From: Nepenthes gracilis
Lineage: Eukaryota; Streptophyta; Magnoliopsida; Caryophyllales; Nepenthaceae
NCBI GenBank assembly: GCA_033239525.1
Contig: BSYO01000014.1
Location: 15,484,021-15,548,020, forward strand
DNA: 64,000 nucleotides
Direction of reading: 5' to 3'
Part shown: piece after piece, positions 56,300-64,000 of the stretch
How positions within the stretch are numbered: the first letter of the stretch is position 1
How the letters are laid out: the number at the start of each line of letters is the position of its first letter
Translations under genes and position numbers: made by a program
Notes under the pieces: model-generated
What the model was told of the DNA's origin: nothing
The model's input: the letters and a program-made list of their open reading frames with translations, nothing else
Database searches by the model: none

Positions 56300-57700
56300 G
56301 CTACTTGGAAGCTATTTCCGTGATCCGTGCACAGCGTTCACGGTGTTGGCGGAAGAGATCATGTGGACTACGCCGGCCGCCGTGCGGGCTCTTGGTGGCT
56401 GTTGGGTTCTCCGTCGAGAGGGAGTTCTTGCCGGGCCTTTCACGAATCTCTTCAAGTGTCTCGCCGGATCGATCTTCAATCTCCTGGCCGCAGGTGCGGC
56501 GGTTCTCGATTGAGTGCCCCCAGACGGTGGTGGTACCGGCGCATTTTGTCCAGTCATTGCCGCCAGGACCCTTGGGTGTCTTTGGCCACTTGAAGAATCT
56601 TTCATCCACGGATTTGCATCGAGGATGTTTGTGCGGCTATCATTATTTGAGGTCGAGAGGCCCCACCTTAATCCTTCTTAGGCCCAAGGGGTCGCTGGCC
56701 GCTTCAGCGCTCCATGGAAGCTGGTATCGCAAATCCCTCTTTCTTCCTCGGCTCGAGGTCTCTCGGCCGATCCGCCGCTCAAGGGCATTTTGCCGTTGGC
56801 CTCTTGGCCGTGATATACGCCGGCAATGGTCTCCGCCCCCCTGAAAGTCTGCGGAGGCCGGTGCGGCAGTGCTTGAAGAAGTCCCCGCCGCCAAGAGTGG
56901 CGTAGAAGGCACCGAGCTTGATTAAATCGGAGAGACGGGATCCGTCGCGCCCTCGGTGATGAAACGGTCAGAACCGCTTGAGGCTTTTCATCCGTCCTGG
57001 CGGAGGCGGACTAGGTGCCCATGGTTGTCTCTCCTCCCGCCCTTTGGAGGCGAATCTTCCCGGGAAGCTATCGGCGAGCTCGTCGAACGAGCATATGGAG
57101 TTCGGGAGGCCATGGAACCGGAGTAGCGCGTCGCCCCTAAGGGTGACGGGGAAGCTCGACACATCGTGGCCTCGCTTGCCCCTCATAAGAAGTGAAGTGG
57201 GTGCGGAAGCGGTTGAGATGGTCCATGGGATCTCAGCTTCGTCGTATCCCTCCATGACCCAGATCTCGAACTTGCTGTTAAGGGCATTTGGCCCAGGCAG
57301 TCCACGGCGAAGGGCGACTCCTGCGGAGATCGGGCGGAGGAGGGCGTGGGCTTCTCCTTGTGCAGGGTGTCCCACAACACCTTGACTTTCTCCTCCATCG
57401 AAGGATCCGTAGAGCCCCTTCGCGCATTGAGGACGGCGCGGAGCTCCGTGTTCCCCGGGGTTCGCCTGCGTGCTTGCTCTGGGGTGGCGGCTCTGCGTGG
57501 GAGGCGCTCCCCATTGGAGCCCGCGGCGGTGGTCTCCGTTAGCGAGTTGCGGAGGGAGCGGCCTTCGGGCCGTCCTCCCCTGTTGTCATCGGCGAGGCGG
57601 CTTTCCGCTCATTCGGCCATTCATTACGTGGTCAAGTCGATTAGCTCGCCTCCTGCGCGAGTGGCCTCGACGCCTTTCTCTCTTCGGAGTTGATGCAAGG
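56300..57700 (-). pseudogene. gag of element E, eroded
   Basis: Minus-strand LNSKFEIWVMEGYDEAEIP, PVTLRGDALLRFHGLP and SICSFDELADSFPGRFAS (57060-57290) match the capsid of element C (SKFKMPGW, RSFDELADSFLSQFAT). FFKWPKTPKGPGG near 56560-56600 matches the pre-knuckle KWPKPLKDARN of element D. Knuckle residues cannot be followed through the indels. Confidence 0.75.
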
Positions 57701-57913
57701 CCGCTTAGAGGGGCGCCCGGCACGGTCCCGGTGTTCGCGCATACGGCGAGGGGAGGTGCTCTAACTCCGCGGCGATGGCGGGTGCCCTGGCCTCGCCTGC
57801 TGTTCCCGTGGGGTGGCCTCCCACCACGGGAGCACCTGCCTCGCTCGTATTTTCTTTGCTTGGTTGTTGATAGGGACGCGACACTTGGGCACGGATTAAC
57901 GACGGGGCCCCAA

Positions 57914-58313
57914 TGTTAGCCCTGGCAGACAACACAAACAACAAACAAGAGGTGAAGTTCTGGATTAGCCAGCCTCTGTAATTCAAGAATCAAGCGAAGC
58001 GACGCTAAGGGCGGTAAAAATCTTTGGCGTCTTATGTGGTGATAGTAGAAATGGTGAAGCGAGGTGATGGAAGGCCAGGCCTCTCGAAGGTGGCGATGAG
58101 TGGCTAACACAAACAACGGGATGAGAAGAAGGAGAGGTTGTTCAATCAGATTTCTGGAACCCCTAGTGCTTGGGATCCAAGGTAACCCTTAGTCGCAAGG
58201 TCGCGTACTTGGTTCTCGAGTTAGGGAATGAAATTGCGACGAATCCAAGGTGGTGCGCCCAAATCCGTCTGAGCAAGAAGGAGGGTGAGAGTAGAAATGC
58301 TTATATGCCTCCT
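57914..58313 (-). repeat. 5' LTR of element E, truncated
   Basis: On the + strand starts TGTTAGCCCTGG and aligns with 46430 onward (AACACAAACAACAAACAAGA, GATGGAAGGC, GGGATCCAAGGTAACC, TATGCCTCCT). The segment matching about 46340-46425 is deleted, and the rest of the LTR (about 46870-47243) is missing, so no target duplication can be found. Confidence 0.8.
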
Positions 58314-58900
58314 TTTTAACAATATATTAATACAGATTATTATTTTATAAAATTATAGAATATAATCTTACTTATATAATAATATTTTAGAATTTATAAT
58401 TATAAGATTATTATTTTATAAATTTATAAAATATAAATATAAATATTTAATAAATAATAAAAAAATTAATATAATTTATAAATAAATTTATTTATATATT
58501 TAATTTTTATATGAATTTATAATTTTTTTAAGAATAATTAAATATATAAAAAATAAATATAAAAAAGGAAAAAAAAGAAGTTAAATAAATTAAAATAGGA
58601 GGAAAAAAAGGAAAAATGAAAAGGAAAAGGAGGATAACACTCAGCCCGTTGGATTAACGGGTAAGGCCGCTGGGGAGCGCCCCTCATCCTGAGACAAGCG
58701 AGGCAAGCAGAAAAAGAGCCGTAGCTGACAAGAAAGACTAAAGAAAGACTGGCAGAGAAATACGTCATCGTCTTCTTTTTCTTCTTTTTCTCTGTGATTT
58801 TTCGGGGGGCTAAATACTTAAACATATAGGCGCCGGAGCTACAGTGGTTATACCCGCAGTTTAGTACTGAAACTCTGTGCTGTGCAGAAGCTCCAACACC
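58314..58900. other. AT-rich and purine-rich region upstream of AAA-ATPase copy 2
   Basis: 58540-58640 is almost pure A/G on the + strand. 58641-58900 is probably promoter and 5' untranslated sequence of copy 2; CTAAATACTTAAA near 58811 is a weak TATA candidate about 90 bp before the ATG. CTTCTTTTTCTTCTTTTTCT at 58773 is a pyrimidine tract of the kind found near plant transcription starts. Confidence 0.4.
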
Positions 58901-61537
58901 ATGTATTCTTTTCAAGAAATGCCGTCCGCATCCTCTCTGTTCTCTGCCTACGCCTCCTTATCCGCCACCCTCATGCTCGTCCGATCAGCGGCGAACGAGC
59001 TCATACCCCAGCCCATCCGGCGCTACCTCCAATCCGCAGTTGGAGAACTTTTCCGGCGGCGTTCCAACCAGCTCACCCTCGTCGTCGAGGAGGGAGAAAC
59101 CATGGCCCAAAACCAAGTCTACAAAGCCTGCGAGATATACCTCCGCACCAAGATCAGCCCATCCACCGATCGTCTCAAAGTAAGCAAAGCCCCAAAGGAG
59201 AATCACCTCACCATTTCCTTCGAGAAGGGAGAGAAACTCGACGACGTATTCGACGGGATCGAGCTTAAATGGAAATTCGTGTGCTTAGAATCCGATAGGA
59301 GAAACGACGATTCTGGCTCTTCCTCCTCCTCTCGGCAAGAATCACGCCATTTCGAGCTGTGCTTCGACAAGAAATTCAAGGACAAGGTGCTAAACTCGTA
59401 CTTGCCTTTCGTGATGAGCAGATCCAAGGACATTAAAGAAGGGGAGAAGGTCTTGAAGCTCTGCACCCTCGGCAATCGGTACTGTAAAAGTTACATAATA
59501 ATCAACCTTAATTTCAAATTCTTCAGCATTTTATTTTAGAATAGCAAGTCCCTGTTGGTTTGGACGGGGAAAATAATTTGAAGATTTTTCTGACGAAAAT
59601 AATAATTTTGTCCTGAAAACTTCCTTTCATATAGTTGAGGAAAAAATTTATTCTGAGAATGTTAGTGGTGATGGCGTGTTGGCGGTTGTAGTGGGTGATA
59701 CTAATGGTAGTGGTAGGGCAAAAATAACGATGGAAATAGTGGTAGACACTAGCCGTGCGGCGACCGGTTTCTGGTGAGTTGTTGATGATATATAACAGTA
59801 AGAAACATTTTTGCATTCTCTGTGTCTCAACGAATAAAATAAGAACAAGTTTTCTACAGATGCATTTTCCATCCGTCGAAGTCTAAATTATGGAAGAATT
59901 AACATCCTCAGAAAGCATGGCTAACAACATCAGATTGCATTGATAACAGGTATGCCGGTGGGAACATATACTGGGAAACGATAATTCTCGACCACCCGTC
60001 GACGTTTGAGACGCTGGCGATGGATCCAGGGTTGAAGAAGGCGATCATGGATGATCTGGATAGGTTTGTGAAGAGGAGGGAGTTCTACAAGAGAGTAGGG
60101 AGGGCGTGGAAAAGAGGGTATTTGCTGTACGGACCACCAGGAACTGGGAAATCGAGCTTGATTGCCGCCATTGCTAATCACCTCAAGTTCGACATCTATG
60201 ATTTGCAGTTGGGCAATTTGATGCGCGATTCCGACTTGAGAAGGCTGCTGCTTTCCACCGGTAATAGATCGATACTTGTTATTGAAGACATCGATTGCAG
60301 TGTGGAGCTGCCTGATCGTAATAATGTGGATGGCAAGAAGGCCCCTGAAGTTCAGGTCAGTGTTTAATCATCTTACATCTTAGCTTTGGGAGCATTTCAT
60401 TGAAGTATTTAGTTTCGAAAAGGTTCCAATTTCAGTTGACTGGTTATCATTTGTCCTCTTTTTTCGCCATAAATGCAATTTGAGCTCTTACTTTTCAGTA
60501 AAACCAAATTTGATTTGTGAGTTGGAAAGCACCGGTGCTGCAGAATTTGTTTCATTTTTTCATGTTTTCTGGGTATATCAATCCAAACTATGCAGCTTTT
60601 TTTATACCATTTGATAAAAGAAAAAAAAAAACAGAAAACTGAACAAATTTAACCCTTTTCGATGCCTTAAATGCAGAAAGTTTTATACAATGGCTGAGCC
60701 CTTTTTTTTTGACATCAGCTTCTTTGTATAATTAAGTTTGGAAAAGTTTTATAGGTTGGGGGATTGATTCTGAAAAAAAGAGAGAAAAAAGTAGAGGCTA
60801 TTATTGAAATCGAATTTACATTTTATCAAACACCTAACCTGCATTTTTCCCCACATGAAACCCAAATCACCTATCCAAACCCAGACTCCTTTCAATAAAA
60901 AACTTTGCAAGCATTTCCTCAAAATTCCATTTTCTTAGTGCTGTAGACATCTTAATTTCTGCGCTATAATGTCATCGTTTCGGTCAAATCTCAAAACAGT
61001 GGAAGAAAGAACCCTAGAGTGACTAATTAATATTTTGTCCCAACTTGTTTTTGGAGTTCTTTGCATACCATTAATGAATTTTTGTTGGTTTTTTGAATGC
61101 AGTTGACACTATCAGGGCTACTAAATTTCATAGATGGTCTGTGGTCGAGCTGCGGCGACGAACGCATCATCATCTTCACCACGAACAACAAAGACAAGCT
61201 TGATCCTGCTTTGCTGCGGCCAGGGCGCATGGACATGCACATTCACATGTCTTACTTGACCACCCAAGGATTCAAGATTTTGGCCTCTAATTATTTAGGG
61301 ATTACTGGTTACCATCGGCTTGTGGAAGAGATCGAAAGGCTGATTGCAACCACCAGCATCACCCCAGCTCAAGTAGCCGAAGAGTTAATGAGGAGCGAAG
61401 AACCTAATGTTGCTCTTGAAGGAGTTTGCAGGCTGCTTAAGCGGAAGATAATGGAAAAAGAAGAGGAGGTTAAGATTGAAGATGCAAATGGCAGCGTTGA
61501 ATGTTTGGGATGCAAAAGGCAGAAAACCGAAAGCTAG
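58901..61537 (+). CDS. AAA-ATPase, BCS1/ASD-like (mitochondrial type), copy 2, intact
   Basis: Three exons: 58901-59478, 59950-60355, 61103-61537 (introns 471 and 747 bp, GT-AG), giving 472 codons plus stop, the usual length of this plant family. Residues 1-35 (MYSFQEMPSASS, then a moderately hydrophobic stretch LFSAYASLSATLMLV) fit the membrane anchor of BCS1-like proteins. About 30-190 is the plant AAA-associated N-terminal domain. The AAA module follows: Walker A GPPGTGKSS at 254-262, Walker B ILVIEDID at 301-308, sensor region GDERIIIFTTNNKDKLDPAL, and LLRPGRMD with arginine finger at about 365-372. A lysine/glutamate-rich tail ends KTES. Start chosen at ATG 58901 because copy 1 has the same MYS-REMPSASS start. 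Relatives act as membrane-bound ATPases in mitochondria or ER, often pathogen- or stress-induced; substrate unknown. Confidence 0.93.
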
Positions 61538-61640
61538 CTGAGGAACATGTTTAACCAGAGCAGTAATGGCGGAGCTTGGAACATAAACTTGGAATGGTGG
61601 GCCTATTTATCTATTTATTTTCGAAAATGTCATAATTATA

Positions 61641-61650
61641 AATAAATAAA
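61641..61650 (+). terminator. polyadenylation signal cluster of copy 2
   Basis: Overlapping AATAAA motifs about 100 bp after the stop, repeated at 61654-61663. Confidence 0.5.
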
Positions 61651-61664
61651 TAGATAAATAAATA

Positions 61665-62140
61665 AGACGTTAAATAATCGAGAGTATTTTTAAAGTGGTT
61701 GGAGAATTTATTTCAAATGCCACTCTAATTTTATTAGAGTAATTTTGTAAATTGCATTAAGTAGGATTGCCGGTCAAACAAGAAATTTTAGCCTACTTAT
61801 GAAATGTTTGATTATTAAAATAAAATAAAATAAAAATAAAATATTTTTTTAATAATATAATAAGTTAAGAATTTTTATTTTTTATTTAATTATTAAAATA
61901 AAATAAGATAAGAATTAGTATTCTAATATTGACTATATAAAATTATATAAAAAATAATGTGATAATTTACCATAATAATTTTTTATCCTTATTTTAAAAA
62001 AAAAAATATTCTAACTATATATATTTATATTATTTTAAATTATTACTTAATATAATATAATATATAATATATATTTGATATAATATATATAATTTAATAT
62101 ATAATAATATATATATAATTTGTCATAATATACATAATTT

Positions 62141-62143
<3 letters not shown>
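61665..62143. other. AT-rich intergenic DNA
   Basis: No gene; runs of A/T only. Confidence 0.6.

Positions 62144-62201
<58 letters not shown>
62144..62201. repeat. (AT)29 microsatellite
   Basis: Uninterrupted AT dinucleotide, 58 bp. It can form a hairpin. The minus-strand open frame through it is only a translated repeat. Confidence 0.95.
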
Positions 62202-62204
<3 letters not shown>

Positions 62205-64000
62205 TCTTTTGGATAAAGTAACATTCTTTTTAATAATACATCTGCAAATCCACTATAAAAGTAAGACTTCTTATGCTCGACTAAGTTAGAAAGCCGAAGA
62301 AGCTCATATAGCTCGGAGAATGGTATAACCGTTGTTTCGGTAGAAGCCACAATCTAACATATTCTTTTCAAATTAAAAGCCCCTTGGCCACCTCCAGTTC
62401 TTGATTTCTTCTCGTTGAGGAAATAATACATCCCGCAAGGCCATCTACTATAAAAGTAAGAGGCCATTATCGCTTCCTCCCGACAAGCCATTTGCCGCTA
62501 GGGAGAACTCCTTGTCCGGAGGCCTAAGCCCTCCATAAGCTTCATATGAGCCTTGAGAATGGCATGCTAGGAGGCTCTGTTAGTCGATCTCCAGTGAGAG
62601 CGGAGCTCTCCTTCAGGAGGCACGAATGAGATCATCGAGGCCTCGGCCCTCCTCCCATCCAGGAGGCTTTGGCCCCCCAGAGGAGGCTCTACCATTCATC
62701 CGGGGCCCCTTAGAAGCCACCTCAAAGTTAATCCTCTTGAGTAACTAAAATATTTTTAGTCAACTTAGTTCTCCTCTCGCCCCTCGGAGGCTCTCGGACC
62801 CTCTATCGCCACGGACCTCCCAGGCTTTCAGCCCCTCCTCTCCCACTTGAGAGGCCATTGAATAACCTCTGCCTAATCACCGCCTTATGGAGGAAAATCC
62901 GGCGGAGTTTCTGCTTGCCGGAGGTAAATATTATCCTTCCTCTATCAAAGGCCTTTCAGAGCCTACAACACGCCACACAGGCCATTTGTATATCGCCATG
63001 GGGCTCTCAACCTCTCTTGGATCTAGAGAGAGAAACCAAACTCAAAACCCTCCGCTAAATCAATGCGGAAGCCCATCAAAACAACCTCGAGCCCCTCCGA
63101 GAGTGGCCGTCCACGATCCGATCCAACTCTAAGAGGTCCTTAGCCCTCCTCTAGTCAAGTCTCTCTTCTTGCTCTTCTCTGTCGGGAGGCTCTAAGTGTT
63201 CTCTTCGAAAAAGAGAACTCGGAAGAGGCCCTCAATCCTCCATTTGAAGCAAGTCAAACGGGAGCTCTACTTTTTCTTCTAAGAGGCACAAATTCTCACA
63301 ATTCTCGATTGGGTCATTTGGATTCACAAGATTCTCCACCACTAGGAGGCCGGGTTCATCCATTATTCCCATTTGGAGGCCATCAATCCTCTAACCAACG
63401 ATGCGAGAGAACGAGGGGCCTTTGGCTACATTCTAAAGCCACGGCTACTACTTTCGGCCTAGGAGGCCTTTAGCCATTCGTCTTGGAGTCACGATCCCTC
63501 CATCTCGTTCTTCCCACGGTAGTTTCCAAAGCGAAGCATGCTATCCAAGAATAGTTAATCCTCTACGATGGACATGGTAACTAAAATATTTATTCACCAA
63601 TACAACTTAGTTCACTTGGAGGGAAATTCTCCTCTAACATCTTGGGAATCCTCATTCCCATCACAATCATCTCCAAGGGAGCATCATCAAACACATCTCC
63701 ATCGGAGATCATATCATCACAAGAGCATAATGTGGACTCCCTTCCATTCTACGCTAATCACGGTTCTCCATATCAATGGAATTCATTTCTTATTCACACC
63801 TCCAAACCACAACAAATCAAGTTCACAATATAGATTAGATTCATCTGATAAGCCACGAGACTCATTCCTTTGCCTTGGGCGTTTAATCATTCAACGTTAC
63901 TTTCATTACAATTATGATCACATATCACCATTTTCATTTCGTTTGGTGGCACACTTATAATCGGCCGCGTACTCTTTACACGATATTACACATTTGGGTT
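62202..64000. repeat. unclassified GAGGC-rich repetitive region
   Basis: No gene recognised. Motifs of the type GGAGGC, often with a following CCTC, recur at irregular spacing from 62500 to 63480. Two longer internal duplications are visible: AATAATACATC ... ACTATAAAAGTAAGA at 62232 and 62426, and GTAACTAAAATATTT ... CAACTTAGTTC at 62742 and 63577. An ACTATAAAAG TATA-like site occurs twice. It may be the edge of a further LTR element that continues past the window. Confidence 0.45.

Larger units (their letters stand above)
46326..58313 (-). mobile_element. Ty3/gypsy Tat-lineage element E, reversed, heavily eroded
   Basis: On the + strand: 3' LTR 46326-47243, inverted polypurine tract (CTAGCCCCCATGCC from 47244), antisense gene region on the + strand, conserved box 52065-52090, integrase, RNase H, reverse transcriptase, protease, gag on the minus strand, a decayed primer site (ACGGGGCCCCAA, ending 57913), and a truncated 5' LTR 57914-58313. 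All domains are present but cut by short indels, so few open frames exceed 60 codons. Base composition is strongly GC-rich against the AT-rich host flanks. The 3' untranslated part is closely similar to that of element C, so C and E are related copies in opposite orientation. Confidence 0.85.

Noticed and set aside
58538..58915. 125-codon minus-strand frame upstream of AAA-ATPase copy 2
   Set aside because: Phenylalanine/leucine/tyrosine-rich translation of a purine tract and promoter DNA; it overlaps the start of the real gene on the other strand.
62123..62350. Minus-strand 75-codon frame with a YIYIY run
   Set aside because: It is the translated AT microsatellite; no other protein feature.
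63568..63960. 130-codon frame, + strand
   Set aside because: Histidine/serine-rich, no recognisable domain, no homologue known to me, and it lies in the unclassified repeat region.

Overview
The window is nuclear DNA of a flowering plant, most likely a dicot; the species cannot be told from the sequence. Evidence: plant-type LTR retrotransposons of both superfamilies (Ty1/copia with a methionine-initiator primer site, and Ty3/gypsy of the Tat lineage with a second RNase H domain and antisense genes), GT-AG introns, AATAAA signals and AT-rich intergenic DNA. The only recognisable host genes are two tandem paralogues of a BCS1/ASD-like mitochondrial AAA-ATPase on the + strand. Copy 1 (12585-14516) has two small deletions in exon 1 and looks like a pseudogene. 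Copy 2 (58901-61537) is intact over three exons (472 aa).

Layout. 1-1065: 3' end of a copia element (3' LTR 19-1065). 1552-2356: solo copia LTR. About 2580-5565: 3' end of a Tat element (A) whose LTR carries a 35-bp minisatellite. 5566-6890: AT-rich, no gene. About 6890-11900: minus-strand Tat element B (LTR piece, antisense gene, integrase). 12585-14516: AAA-ATPase copy 1. 15245-24864: full-length Tat element C with AAAAT target duplication; gag is fused to RNase H by an internal deletion, and the integrase DD35E residues are intact. 24865-28134: AT-rich, with a tandem duplication at its end. 28135-33912: full-length copia element F with GACAT target duplication. 35650-45913: full-length Tat element D with ATTTT target duplication; it keeps RT and both RNase H domains but lacks the integrase core. 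46326-58313: Tat element E on the minus strand, GC-rich and broken by many short indels, 5' LTR truncated. 58901-61537: AAA-ATPase copy 2. 61540-64000: AT-rich DNA, an (AT)29 microsatellite and an unclassified GAGGC-rich repeat reaching the window end.

How the parts relate. The 44 kb between the two ATPase copies is mostly retrotransposon, so a local tandem duplication appears to have been pushed apart by insertions. All elements are dead copies. Many stops and lost motifs are C-to-T/G-to-A changes, as expected of methylated, silenced DNA.

The most interesting material lies between pol and the 3' LTR of the Tat elements. There I see an antisense gene, a 67-70 bp intron in two of them, TATA boxes facing it, W-box-rich repeats upstream of it in two elements, a GCGGCCC-type minisatellite, and a CTTAGGGGGC-type box shared by all five Tat elements. 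Antisense genes are known in this lineage; I do not know whether the conserved box and the W-box arrays have been described.
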